Assembly: GCF_018614415.1 (NCBI RefSeq)
Contig: NZ_JAGGOO010000020.1
Coordinates: 1-64,000 of the forward strand
DNA from: Streptomyces sp. ISL-12
GTDB taxonomy: Bacteria > Actinomycetota > Actinomycetes > Streptomycetales > Streptomycetaceae
DNA: 64,000 nucleotides
Direction of reading: 5' to 3'
Positions 42,690 through 51,457 of this stretch are shown here, piece by piece. Both the position numbers and the translations under genes were made by a program. The notes beneath the pieces are model-generated. The model was given only the letters and a program-made list of their open reading frames with translations, was not told the origin of the DNA and ran no database searches. Positions within the stretch are counted from its first letter, which is position 1; each line of letters opens with the position of its first letter.

Positions 42690-43829
42690 ATGTCTGCCGA
42701 GCGCACGCCGGAACCCGGCATACCGGGGGAGGCCGGCACCAGCGGGCCGCGCCACCGGGGCAAGGGACGCCGCCGCAAGCCCCGCAGCGGACGGCGCAAG
42801 GGCCTGCTGGTCGCGGCCTGGACCACGGCGGGCATCGTCGTCCTGGGCGGCAGCGGCGCCGGCTACCTCTACTTCAAGCTGAACGGCAACCTCAAGAGCG
42901 TCGACATCGACCAGGCCCTCGGCACCGACCGGCCGGCCAAGGCCGACAACGGCTCCCAGAACATCCTCGTCCTCGGCTCCGACACCCGCGCCGACGGCAA
43001 CGACAAGGTCGGCGGCGGCACCGACGACGGCACTGCCCGCTCCGACACCGCGATGGTCGTGCACGTCTACGAGGGCCACAAGAAGGCCAGCGTGGTCTCC
43101 GTCCCGCGCGACACCATCGTCGACCGCCCCGAGTGCACCGACACCTCCGGCACGGTGCACGACGCCGCGAGCGGCGTGATGTTCAACTCCGCGTACGCCA
43201 CCGGCGGCGCCGCCTGCGCCGTCAAGACCGTCGAGTCGCTGAGCGGCCTGCGCATGGACCACTACCTGGAGGTCGACTTCAGCGGCTTCCAGCAGCTCAT
43301 CGACGAACTGGGCGGCGTCGAGATCACCACCACGCAGGACATCTCCGACCCCGACAGCCACCTCGACCTCAAGGCCGGCACCCACACCCTCGACGGCGAG
43401 CAGGCCCTCGGCCTGGTCCGCACCCGGCACGGCGTCGGCGACGGCTCCGACCTCGGCCGCATCCAGCTCCAGCAGGCGTTCGTCAAGGCCCTGGTGGAGC
43501 GGGTCAAGGACATCGGCGTCCTCACCAACCCCAAGAAGCTCGTCGACCTCGCCGACACCGCCACCAAGACGGTGACCACCGACACTGGCCTCGGCTCGGT
43601 GAACAAGCTGATGTCCTTCGCCGCCGGCCTGAAGAACATCACCCCGGCCCACATGAACATGGTCACGATGCCCGTCCAGTACGACCCGGCCGACGGCAAC
43701 CGGGTCCTGGTGGAGGAGACCAAGGCCCAGCAGGTATGGGCGGCCCTGAAGGCCGACAAGCCGATCCCCAGGACGGCCACCGAAAACACGGCAGCCGGCG
43801 GAGCCAAGGGCGTCGTAAGCGCCCCGTAG
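42690..43829 (+). CDS. LytR-CpsA-Psr (LCP) family protein
   Basis: A 379-residue type II membrane protein: a basic cytoplasmic tail (residues 1-38), one transmembrane helix (about 39-60) and an extracytoplasmic LCP domain with NILVLGSDTRAD, RSDTAMVVHV, VVSVPRDTIVD, then LGLVRTRHGVGDGSDLGRIQLQQAFV containing the conserved Arg residues. LCP enzymes attach teichoic-acid-like or arabinogalactan polymers to peptidoglycan. The C-terminal ~60 residues after the domain are ordinary. Confidence 0.92.
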   Translation: MSAERTPEPGIPGEAGTSGPRHRGKGRRRKPRSGRRKGLLVAAWTTAGIVVLGGSGAGYLYFKLNGNLKSVDIDQALGTDRPAKADNGSQNILVLGSDTRADGNDKVGGGTDDGTARSDTAMVVHVYEGHKKASVVSVPRDTIVDRPECTDTSGTVHDAASGVMFNSAYATGGAACAVKTVESLSGLRMDHYLEVDFSGFQQLIDELGGVEITTTQDISDPDSHLDLKAGTHTLDGEQALGLVRTRHGVGDGSDLGRIQLQQAFVKALVERVKDIGVLTNPKKLVDLADTATKTVTTDTGLGSVNKLMSFAAGLKNITPAHMNMVTMPVQYDPADGNRVLVEETKAQQVWAALKADKPIPRTATENTAAGGAKGVVSAP

Positions 43830-44021
43830 GGGCGCGGGGCTGCGACATGTGCGGCTCCGCCGCGCGGCGCGACCAGCCCCCACCGGCCCGCAGGGAATAT
43901 CGAACCCCCGCCCCCGTTTTGGGGGATGGCCCCAGTCCTGGCAGACTGGTACGTCGGCTCCGGTTCACGCCCCCGCATCCCGCGGCAGCGACCCGGCGCC
44001 CTCCCGAACCTAGGAGACACC

Positions 44022-44246
44022 TTGAAGCGCGACATCCACCCCGAGTACGTCGAGACGCAGGTCAGCTGCACCTGTGGCGCGTCGTTCACCACCCGCAGCA
44101 CCATCGAGTCCGGCACCATCCGTGCCGAGGTCTGCTCCGAGTGCCACCCGTTCTACACGGGCAAGCAGAAGATCCTCGACACCGGTGGCCGTGTGGCCCG
44201 CTTCGAGGCCCGCTTCGGCAAGGCTGCCGCCGGCTCCAAGAAGTAG
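44022..44246 (+). CDS. rpmE: 50S ribosomal protein L31
   Basis: 74 residues ([21 protein letters not shown], then [13 protein letters not shown]). The four Cys (CTCG and CSEC) make this the zinc-containing C+ form of L31. Start codon is TTG 44022, preceded by TAGGAG. Alone in its transcript: a strong terminator follows. Confidence 0.96.
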   Translation: MKRDIHPEYVETQVSCTCGASFTTRSTIESGTIRAEVCSECHPFYTGKQKILDTGGRVARFEARFGKAAAGSKK

Positions 44247-44258
44247 CGAGCCCCGATT

Positions 44259-44310
44259 CGCCGGTCCACGGCCGCGCCCCCTCACCGGGCGCGCCGGGAC
44301 CGGCGTTTTT
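44259..44310 (+). terminator. Intrinsic terminator of rpmE
   Basis: CGCCGGTCC/GGACCGGCG stem with a structured loop, directly followed by TTTTT (44306-44310). One of the few canonical Rho-independent terminators in the window. Confidence 0.85.
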
Positions 44311-44368
44311 GGTCGCCCGCCTTCGCCCCCCCTTCCCGCAGTAGCCGTCGCAGTAGCAGGAGCCCAAG

Positions 44369-45445
44369 ATGTTCGAGGCCGTCGAGGAACTCGTCGCCGA
44401 GCACGCCGACCTGGAGAAGAAGCTCGCCGACCCGTCGGTCCACTCCGACCAGGCCAACGCGCGCAAGCTGAACAAGCGGTACGCCGAGCTGACCCCGATC
44501 GTCGCCACGTTCCGCTCCTGGAAGCAGACCGGCGACGACATCGAGACCGCGCGCGAGTTCATCGCCGACGACCCCGACTTCGCCGCCGAGGTCAAGGAGC
44601 TGGAGAAGCAGCGCGAGGAGCTGACCGAGAAGCTGCGGCTGCTGCTCGTCCCGCGCGACCCCAGCGACGACAAGGACGTCATCCTGGAGATCAAGGCGGG
44701 CGCCGGCGGCGACGAGTCGGCCCTCTTCGCGGGCGACCTGCTGCGCATGTACCTGCGGTACGCCGAGCGGGTCGGCTGGAAGACCGAGATCATCGACTCC
44801 ACCGAGTCCGAGCTGGGCGGCTACAAGGACGTCCAGGTCGCCGTGAAGACCAAGGGCGGCCAGGGCGCCACCGAGCCCGGCCAGGGCGTCTGGGCGCGGC
44901 TGAAGTACGAGGGCGGCGTGCACCGCGTGCAGCGCGTGCCGGCCACCGAGTCGCAGGGCCGCATCCACACCTCCGCGGCCGGTGTCCTCGTGACCCCCGA
45001 GGCCGAGGAGATCGACGTCGAGATCAACCCCAACGACCTGCGCATCGACGTCTACCGCTCCTCCGGGCCCGGCGGGCAGTCCGTCAACACGACCGACTCC
45101 GCGGTGCGCATCACGCACCTGCCCACCGGCGTCGTCGCCTCCTGCCAGAACGAGAAGAGCCAGCTGCAGAACAAGGAGCAGGCGATGCGTATCCTGCGCT
45201 CCAGGCTGCTCGCCGCGGCGCAGGAGGAGGCGGAGAAGGAGGCCGCCGACGCCCGCCGCAGCCAGGTCCGCACCGTCGACCGCTCCGAGAAGATCCGTAC
45301 GTACAACTTCCCGGAGAACCGCATCTCCGACCACCGCGTCGGCTTCAAGGCGTACAACCTGGACCAGGTCCTGGACGGCGACCTCGACGCGGTGATCCAG
45401 GCGTGCGTCGACGCGGACTCGGCCGCCAAGCTCGCGGCCGCCTGA
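44369..45445 (+). CDS. prfA: Peptide chain release factor 1
   Basis: A 358-residue class I release factor. The coiled N-terminal domain is followed by domain 2/3 with the GGQ motif in [10 protein letters not shown] (about residues 231-240, where the Gln is methylated) and [13 protein letters not shown]; the PxT-type stop-codon recognition region precedes it (VPATESQGR). It recognises UAA/UAG. prmC, which methylates its GGQ Gln, follows 37 bp later, the usual pairing. Confidence 0.96.
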   Translation: MFEAVEELVAEHADLEKKLADPSVHSDQANARKLNKRYAELTPIVATFRSWKQTGDDIETAREFIADDPDFAAEVKELEKQREELTEKLRLLLVPRDPSDDKDVILEIKAGAGGDESALFAGDLLRMYLRYAERVGWKTEIIDSTESELGGYKDVQVAVKTKGGQGATEPGQGVWARLKYEGGVHRVQRVPATESQGRIHTSAAGVLVTPEAEEIDVEINPNDLRIDVYRSSGPGGQSVNTTDSAVRITHLPTGVVASCQNEKSQLQNKEQAMRILRSRLLAAAQEEAEKEAADARRSQVRTVDRSEKIRTYNFPENRISDHRVGFKAYNLDQVLDGDLDAVIQACVDADSAAKLAAA

Positions 45446-45482
45446 ACCAGCACCGGACCCAGCTCAGCTTCGGAGGACCAGC

Positions 45483-46328
45483 GTGAACCTGCTGCTCGCG
45501 GAGGTGGCCCAGGCCACCATGCGGCTGGCCGACGCCGGCGTGCCCTCGCCGCGCACCGACGCGGAGGAGCTCGCCGCGTATCTGCACGGCGTCAAGCGGA
45601 GCGAGCTGCACACCGTCAAGGACGCGGACTTCGACGCCCGGTACTGGGAGGTCATCGCCCGCCGCGAGGCCCGTGAGCCGCTCCAGCACATCACCGGACG
45701 CGCCTACTTCCGGTACCTGGAGCTCCAGGTCGGCCCCGGGGTGTTCGTGCCGCGTCCGGAGACCGAGTCGGTCGTCGGCTGGGCCATAGACGCCGTACGC
45801 GCCATGGACGTCGTCGAGCCCTGCATCGTCGACCTGTGCACCGGCTCCGGCGCCATCGCGCTCGCCCTCGCCCAGGAGGTGCCCCGCTCCCGCGTGCACG
45901 CCGTGGAGCTGAGCGAGGACGCCCTGGTGTGGACGCGGAAGAACATGGAGGGGTCCAGGGTCGACCTGCGCCAGGGCGACGCCCTGACGGCCTTCCCGGA
46001 CCTCGACGGCCAGGTCGACCTGGTGGTCTCCAACCCGCCGTACATCCCGCTCACCGAGTGGGAGTACGTCGCCCCCGAGGCCCGCGACCACGATCCCGAG
46101 CTGGCGCTGTTCTCCGGCGAGGACGGCCTCGACCTGATCCGCGGCCTGGAGCGCACCGCGCACCGGCTGCTGCGTCCCGGCGGCGTGGTCGTCGTCGAGC
46201 ACGCCGACACCCAGGGCGGCCAGGTGCCCTGGATCTTCACCGAGGAGCGGGGCTGGGCCGACGCGGCCGACCACCCCGACCTCAACAACCGGCCCCGGTT
46301 CGCGACCGCCCGCAAGGCGCTGCCGTGA
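45483..46328 (+). CDS. prmC: Release factor glutamine methyltransferase
   Basis: A 281-residue class I SAM methyltransferase. The N-terminal helical domain contacts the release factor; the SAM motif VDLCTGSGAIALALA is near residue 118, and the NPPY catalytic motif (SNPPYIPLTEWEYV) is near 183. It methylates the GGQ Gln of RF1/RF2. Follows prfA; the sua5 gene follows 52 bp later. Confidence 0.95.
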   Translation: MNLLLAEVAQATMRLADAGVPSPRTDAEELAAYLHGVKRSELHTVKDADFDARYWEVIARREAREPLQHITGRAYFRYLELQVGPGVFVPRPETESVVGWAIDAVRAMDVVEPCIVDLCTGSGAIALALAQEVPRSRVHAVELSEDALVWTRKNMEGSRVDLRQGDALTAFPDLDGQVDLVVSNPPYIPLTEWEYVAPEARDHDPELALFSGEDGLDLIRGLERTAHRLLRPGGVVVVEHADTQGGQVPWIFTEERGWADAADHPDLNNRPRFATARKALP

Positions 46329-46380
46329 CCCGTCCTGACACTTCTATCTCGCAGTACGTGTACGAGGAGGACCGCTAGAC

Positions 46381-47028
46381 ATGGCACGGCGATACGACAC
46401 CAATGACGCGACCGACCGCGTGACGGGTCTGCGTGAGGCCGCGTCCGCGGTCCGCCGTGGCGAGCTGGTGGTGCTGCCGACGGACACCGTGTACGGCATC
46501 GGCGCCGACGCCTTCTCCGCGGAGGCCGTCGGCGACCTGCTGGAGGCCAAGGGCCGTGGCCGCAACATGCCCAGCCCCGTCCTCATCGGCTCCCCGAACA
46601 CCCTGCACGGCCTGGTCACCGACTTCTCCGAGCTGGCCTGGGAGCTGGTCGACGCCTTCTGGCCGGGCGCGCTCACCCTGGTCGCCAAGCACCAGCCGTC
46701 CCTCCAGTGGGACCTCGGTGACACCCGGGGCACCGTCGCCGTGCGCATGCCGCTGCACCCGGTCGCCATCGAGCTGCTCACCGAGTTCGGCCCGATGGCC
46801 GTCTCCTCCGCCAACCTCACCGGCCACCCGGCGCCGGAGGACTGCGACGCCGCCCAGCAGATGCTCGGCGACTCCGTCTCCGTCTACCTGGACGGCGGCC
46901 CCACCCCGGGCAACGTCCCGTCCTCCATCGTCGACGTCACCCGCGAGGTCCCGGTGCTGCTGCGGGCCGGCGCGCTGTCGGCGGAGGAACTGAGGAAGGT
47001 CGTACCCGACCTCGAGGTGGCGAATTGA
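46381..47028 (+). CDS. Threonylcarbamoyl-AMP synthase (Sua5/YrdC)
   Basis: A 215-residue YrdC-domain protein: GELVVLPTDTVYGIGADAF, AKGRGRNMPSPVLIG, FWPGALTLVAKHQ, and VAVRMPLHPVA then SSANLTGHPAP. It makes threonylcarbamoyl-AMP for t6A37 modification of ANN-decoding tRNAs. Its stop overlaps the next gene's start by 4 bp, so it is coupled to the phosphatase-like gene. Confidence 0.93.
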   Translation: MARRYDTNDATDRVTGLREAASAVRRGELVVLPTDTVYGIGADAFSAEAVGDLLEAKGRGRNMPSPVLIGSPNTLHGLVTDFSELAWELVDAFWPGALTLVAKHQPSLQWDLGDTRGTVAVRMPLHPVAIELLTEFGPMAVSSANLTGHPAPEDCDAAQQMLGDSVSVYLDGGPTPGNVPSSIVDVTREVPVLLRAGALSAEELRKVVPDLEVAN

Positions 47029-47696
47029 CGGCCCCTGAGGCGGGGCGTGGCATAGGCGGTATCAACGAGCAGACGACCACCTTCGTCGGCCTGCCGCGCG
47101 ACAGCTTCCGCATCCTCCACGTCAGCACCGGCAACGTGTGCCGCTCGCCCATCACCGAGCGGCTGACCCGGCACTTCGTGACGGAGCGGCTCGGCATCCT
47201 GGGCGGCGGGCTCGTCGTGGAGAGCGCGGGCACCTGGGGGCACGAGGGCGCCCCGATGGAGGCCAACGCGGAGACCGTGCTGGCCGACTTCGGCGCGGAC
47301 GCCACCGGCTTCACCGGCCGCGAGCTGCTCGACGAGCACGTCATCCGCGCCGACCTGGTGCTCACCGCGACCCGCGACCACCGCGCCCAGGTCATCTCCA
47401 TGGGCCACTCCGCGGGCCTGCGCACCTTCACGCTGAAGGAGTTCACGCGTCTGGTGAACGCCATCGACCCGGCCACCCTGCCCTCGCTGGAGGAGGGCCT
47501 GGTCACCCGTGCCCGCGCCCTGGTCCGGGCCGCGGCGGCGCTGCGCGGATGGCTGCTGGCCCCGACCGCCGAGGCGGACGAGGTCTACGACCCGTACGGG
47601 GCGCCCCTGCCGTTCTTCCGGTCGATCGGGGACGAGATACACCAGGCACTCGATCCCGTGGTCACCGCCCTCACCGGCGTACCCGCCCGGACCTGA
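47025..47696 (+). CDS. Low-molecular-weight tyrosine phosphatase-like protein with altered nucleophile
   Basis: A 223-residue LMW-PTP-fold protein with a ~28-residue N-terminal extension. Its P-loop is HVSTGNVCRSP; aligned with the family's V-C-x-G-N-x-C-R-S-P, the nucleophilic Cys of C(x)5R is Ser34, while Cys39 and Arg40 are kept. A likely general-acid Asp lies further on (VYDPYGAP). With Ser at that place it may be a non-catalytic binding protein or use a different chemistry. It is coupled to sua5. Confidence 0.85.
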   Translation: MTAPEAGRGIGGINEQTTTFVGLPRDSFRILHVSTGNVCRSPITERLTRHFVTERLGILGGGLVVESAGTWGHEGAPMEANAETVLADFGADATGFTGRELLDEHVIRADLVLTATRDHRAQVISMGHSAGLRTFTLKEFTRLVNAIDPATLPSLEEGLVTRARALVRAAAALRGWLLAPTAEADEVYDPYGAPLPFFRSIGDEIHQALDPVVTALTGVPART

Positions 47697-47770
47697 CGAC
47701 CGCGCGCACCGGACGCGCCGGGCCTACTGTGGACTGAGCCAGACACCTCGCAGCACGTCCGGAGTGCGCC

Positions 47771-49036
47771 ATGTCGGTCACCCACCCCCTGCACCACGAG
47801 GCCGACGCCATCGGCCGGCAGGACCCCGAGCTGGCCGAGATCCTGCTCGCCGAGCGCCGGCGGCAGGAGACCACCCTCCAGCTCATCGCCGCCGAGAACT
47901 TCACCTCGCCGGCCGTGCTGGCCGCGCTCGGCTCCCCGCTCGCCAACAAGTACGCCGAGGGCTACCCGGGCGCCCGGCACCACGGCGGCTGCGAGCTGGT
48001 CGACCTCGCCGAGCGGCTCGCCGTCGAGCGGGCCACGGCCCTGTTCGGCGCCGCGCACGCCAATGTGCAGGCCCACTCCGGCTCCTCGGCGGTACTGGCC
48101 GCCTACGCGGCGCTGCTGCGCCCCGGGGACACCGTCCTTGCCCTCGGCCTGCCGCACGGCGGCCACCTCACCCACGGGTCGCCCGCCAACTTCTCCGGCC
48201 GCTGGTTCGACTTCGTCGGCTACGGCGTGGACGCGGAGACCGGCCTCGTCGACCACGACCAGGTGCGCGCCCTGGCCCGTACCCACCGGCCCAAGGCGAT
48301 CGTGTGCGGCTCGATCTCCTACCCCCGCCACCTCGACCACGCCTTCTTCCGCGAGGTCGCCGACGAGGTGGGCGCCTACCTCATCGCGGACGCCGCGCAC
48401 CCGATCGGGCTGGTCGCCGGGGGAGTGGCGCCCAGTCCGGTGCCGTACGCCGACATCGTCTGCGCCACCACCCACAAGGTGCTGCGCGGACCGCGCGGCG
48501 GCATGCTGCTGTGCGGGAGCGAACTGGCCGAGCGGGTGGACCGGGCCGTCTTCCCGTTCACGCAGGGCGGCGCGCAGATGCACACCATCGCGGCCAAGGC
48601 GGTCGCCTTCGGCGAGGCGGCGACCCCGGCCTTCGCGGCGTACGCCCGTCAGGTCGTCGCCAACGCCCGGGTGCTCGCCGACCGGCTGGCCGCCGAGGGC
48701 CTGGCGGTGATCACCGGCGGCACGGACACCCACATGGTGACCGCCGACCCGGCCCCGCTCGGCGTCGACGGGCGCACCGCCCGGTCCCGGCTGGCGGCGG
48801 CCGGGATGGTCCTGGACTGCTGCGCGCTCCCGCACGGTTCGGCGGCGCCCGTCCTGGCCGCCGACGCGCGTGGCCTGCGGCTGGGTACCGCGGCGCTCAC
48901 CACGCAGGGCATGCGGGAGGGCGAGATGCGGACCGTCGCCGGGCTGCTGGCCGGAGTGCTCACGGGCGGGACACGGGCCGTCCGGGCCCGCGACGAGGTC
49001 CGCGAGCTGGCCGCCGCGTTTCCGCCGTATCCGTGA
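47771..49036 (+). CDS. glyA: Serine hydroxymethyltransferase-like PLP protein (GlyA paralogue)
   Basis: A 421-residue fold-type I PLP protein with the SHMT layout: LIAAENFTSPAV, NKYAEGYPGARHHGGCE, GGHLTHGSPANFSG, DAAHPIGLVAGG and the PLP Lys236 in TTHKVLRGPRGG. Compared with canonical SHMT, the Tyr pair of RYYGG is His70-His71 and the Arg of GTPAxTxRG, which binds the substrate carboxylate, is Gln379 (GTAALTTQG). It may act on another amino acid or need re-evaluation. The same paralogue occurs here in other Streptomyces, as I recall. Confidence 0.85.
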   Translation: MSVTHPLHHEADAIGRQDPELAEILLAERRRQETTLQLIAAENFTSPAVLAALGSPLANKYAEGYPGARHHGGCELVDLAERLAVERATALFGAAHANVQAHSGSSAVLAAYAALLRPGDTVLALGLPHGGHLTHGSPANFSGRWFDFVGYGVDAETGLVDHDQVRALARTHRPKAIVCGSISYPRHLDHAFFREVADEVGAYLIADAAHPIGLVAGGVAPSPVPYADIVCATTHKVLRGPRGGMLLCGSELAERVDRAVFPFTQGGAQMHTIAAKAVAFGEAATPAFAAYARQVVANARVLADRLAAEGLAVITGGTDTHMVTADPAPLGVDGRTARSRLAAAGMVLDCCALPHGSAAPVLAADARGLRLGTAALTTQGMREGEMRTVAGLLAGVLTGGTRAVRARDEVRELAAAFPPYP

Positions 49037-49168
49037 AGAAGAGGGGTAGGCGCCCACAGGTGCACAGCCACCCGTGCAACCATCGTCGCTACCCGGAAGT
49101 CCTCACCCGTATGCGCGCATCGCTAGGGTGTGGGCCTGGAATGGCCAGCGAGACCTGTGGGGAAGCCC

Positions 49169-50509
49169 GTGCGTGAATACCTCCTGACGCTCTGCATCAC
49201 GGCCGCGGTGACGTATCTGCTCACAGGGCCGGTACGGAAGTTCGCGATCGTGGCGGGGGCGATGCCGGAGATCCGGGCCCGGGACGTGCACCGGGAACCC
49301 ACTCCGCGGCTCGGCGGTATCGCCATGTTCTTCGGCCTGTGCGCGGGCATGCTGGTCGCCGACCACCTCACCAACCTCAACGAGGTCTTCGAGACCTCCA
49401 ACGAGCCGCGGGCGCTGCTGTCGGGCGCGGCCGTGATCTGGCTGATCGGCGTCCTGGACGACAAGTTCGAGATCGACGCCCTGATCAAGCTGGGCGCCCA
49501 GATGATCGCGGCGGGCGTGATGGTGGTGCAGGGTCTGACGATCCTGTGGCTGCCCATCCCGGGCGTGGGCAACGTGGCGCTGACCCAGTGGCAGGGCACC
49601 CTGCTGACCGTCGCCCTGGTCGTCATCACCATCAACGCGGTGAACTTCGTGGACGGCCTCGACGGACTGGCCGCCGGCATGGTGTGCATCGCGGCGGCGG
49701 CGTTCTTCATGTACGCCTACCGGATCTGGTACTCGTACGGCATCGAGGCCGCCGCCCCCGCCTCGCTGTTCGCGGCGATCCTGATGGGCATGTGCGTGGG
49801 CTTCCTGCCGCACAACATGCACCCCGCGCGGATCTTCATGGGCGACTCCGGCTCGATGCTGATCGGCCTGGTGCTGGCGGCCGGCGCGATCTCGGTGACG
49901 GGACAGGTCGACCCGGACGCGCTGAAGCTGTTCTCCGGCTCCGAGCGCAACACCGTGCACCAGATGGTGCCGGTCTACATCCCGCTGCTGATGCCGCTGA
50001 CCATCATCGCCATCCCGGCCGCCGACCTGATCCTGGCCATCGTGCGGCGCACCTGGCGCGGCCAGTCGCCGTTCGCCGCGGACCGGGGGCACCTGCACCA
50101 CCGGCTCCTGGAGGTCGGGCACTCGCACAGCCGGGCCGTCCTCATCATGTACTTCTGGTCGGCGCTCATCGCCTTCGGCGCCCTGGCCTACTCGGTCAAC
50201 TCGGCGTCGATGTGGATCGTGCTGGGCGTGGTCTTCCTCAGCGCGGTGGGCCTCGGGCTGCTCCTGCTGCCGCGGTTCACGCCGCGCGCCCCGCTGTGGG
50301 CGCAGCGCATCGTGCCGCCGCGCTACCGGAGGCGGGCGGTGGGCGCTCCGGCGGCCGGGGCGGCGCCCGGGCAGGACGTGCCCGACGCGGAGGGCGCCGA
50401 CCGCGCCGACCGCGACGCCCCCGACGACCGGGTGCCGGCGGGTGTCTCCGGAGTCCCTGGCGTCAATGGCGCAACGGCCGTCGGCCCTCGTTCGCGGCTG
50501 CCAAGGTAA
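49169..50509 (+). CDS. MraY/WecA-family undecaprenyl-phosphate sugar-1-phosphate transferase
   Basis: A 446-residue polytopic membrane protein (about ten helices). It has the conserved cytoplasmic motifs REPTPRLGG, VLDDKFEID (DDxxD-type), FVDGLDGLAAG and MHPARIFMGDSGS, then RGHLHHRL. It transfers GlcNAc-1-P (or a relative) from UDP-sugar to undecaprenyl phosphate, starting wall polymer synthesis. GTG 49169 with GGGGAAG upstream is chosen over ATG 49130. The C-terminal ~60 residues are an Ala/Asp/Gly tail. Confidence 0.92.
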   Translation: MREYLLTLCITAAVTYLLTGPVRKFAIVAGAMPEIRARDVHREPTPRLGGIAMFFGLCAGMLVADHLTNLNEVFETSNEPRALLSGAAVIWLIGVLDDKFEIDALIKLGAQMIAAGVMVVQGLTILWLPIPGVGNVALTQWQGTLLTVALVVITINAVNFVDGLDGLAAGMVCIAAAAFFMYAYRIWYSYGIEAAAPASLFAAILMGMCVGFLPHNMHPARIFMGDSGSMLIGLVLAAGAISVTGQVDPDALKLFSGSERNTVHQMVPVYIPLLMPLTIIAIPAADLILAIVRRTWRGQSPFAADRGHLHHRLLEVGHSHSRAVLIMYFWSALIAFGALAYSVNSASMWIVLGVVFLSAVGLGLLLLPRFTPRAPLWAQRIVPPRYRRRAVGAPAAGAAPGQDVPDAEGADRADRDAPDDRVPAGVSGVPGVNGATAVGPRSRLPR

Positions 50510-50654
50510 GAATCTGACTAGAGCATTGCCAACTCGTGGGGGAGCAAAGTTCCCCATTACCAGACAAGTCGGCGCTGTGCTTGCACAAACGCGCACTGTC
50601 ACCCTCATGTGTGACAGCGAGCACACGCTCAGGTAAAGACCTCATCAAATAGTT

Positions 50655-50670
50655 TGTGATACGGTTCACG
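50655..50670. promoter_or_regulatory. Rex-like operator upstream of the atp operon
   Basis: TGTGA-TACGGT-TCACG fits the Rex operator pattern TGTGA-N6-TCACA except the last base. It lies 128 bp upstream of atpI in a 288-bp gap that otherwise shows a weaker TGTCAC/GTGACA dyad at about 50596-50615. Rex senses NADH/NAD+ and in S. coelicolor, as I recall, regulates the atp operon. Confidence 0.55.
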
Positions 50671-50797
50671 AGAACTCCCGGATAGAGCCGAAGGGCCGCA
50701 GTGCGACGGTTCCTCGGCCGTGAGGACCCCACTCAGCCCGGGACTACGCTCGTCCATGACGACACCCTGCCCCCTGTGAAAAAGCGGAGTTGCCGCC

Positions 50798-51232
50798 ATG
50801 CCGTCCAATGACGTCCGGATCCTGCTCCAGGCCGCTGTGCCCACAGCTGCCGTCGGCGCCATCGCCGCCGTCGTCAGTGGTGTGGTCGCCGGTGGCAAGG
50901 GAGCGGTCGGGGCGATCGTCGCGACGCTGGTGGTCATCCTCTTCATGGGGATCGGTCTGTATGTCCTGCAGCGCACTGCCAAATCGCTTCCGCACCTTTT
51001 CCAGGCGATGGGCCTGATGCTCTACGCGGCACAGATCCTGCTGTTGTTCATCTTCCTCGCCGCGTTCAAGAACACGTCGCTGTTCAACCCCCGGTCTTTC
51101 GCGATCACGTTGGTTGTCGGCACCCTCGTGTGGATCGCGACCCAGACCCGCGCGCACATGAAGGCCAAGATCCTCTACGTCGAACCGGATTCGGCGGACG
51201 ACAAGCCCCAGAAGACGGGGCATACGTCGTGA
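50798..51232 (+). CDS. atpI: ATP synthase accessory protein AtpI
   Basis: A 144-residue membrane protein with four hydrophobic helices (about residues 8-27, 34-55, 72-92, 100-118) and a charged C-terminus. Its place before atpB identifies it as the AtpI-type assembly factor of the F1Fo operon. The start ATG at 50798 follows GCC-rich sequence; an in-frame alternative is not evident. First gene of the atp operon. Confidence 0.87.
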   Translation: MPSNDVRILLQAAVPTAAVGAIAAVVSGVVAGGKGAVGAIVATLVVILFMGIGLYVLQRTAKSLPHLFQAMGLMLYAAQILLLFIFLAAFKNTSLFNPRSFAITLVVGTLVWIATQTRAHMKAKILYVEPDSADDKPQKTGHTS

Positions 51233-51304
51233 GGGGTAGGGCCGGGATAAAGAGGCATGTGAAGTCCTGCTATCGTCCGGTGCCAACTGCGGCATCGCGG
51301 GCGC

Positions 51305-51348
51305 GGGCATCTCAGCTGACGCCTGCTCATTCGCGAGGCGAGATGCCC
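51305..51348 (+). promoter_or_regulatory. Hairpin in the atpI-atpB leader
   Basis: GGGCATCTC/GAGATGCCC, perfect 9-bp arms with an inner GCCT/AGGC, in the 225-bp atpI-atpB gap. May attenuate or stabilise mRNA ahead of atpB. Confidence 0.4.
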
Positions 51349-51457
51349 CACAGCCGCCCCCACATCCGTAACACCAGTCCCGTGCCGAACCGCGGCCCCG
51401 CGCCGCGCCGACACAACGAGGTTGCCGTACCCATGCGCCACGATGAAGGAGCCCGCG

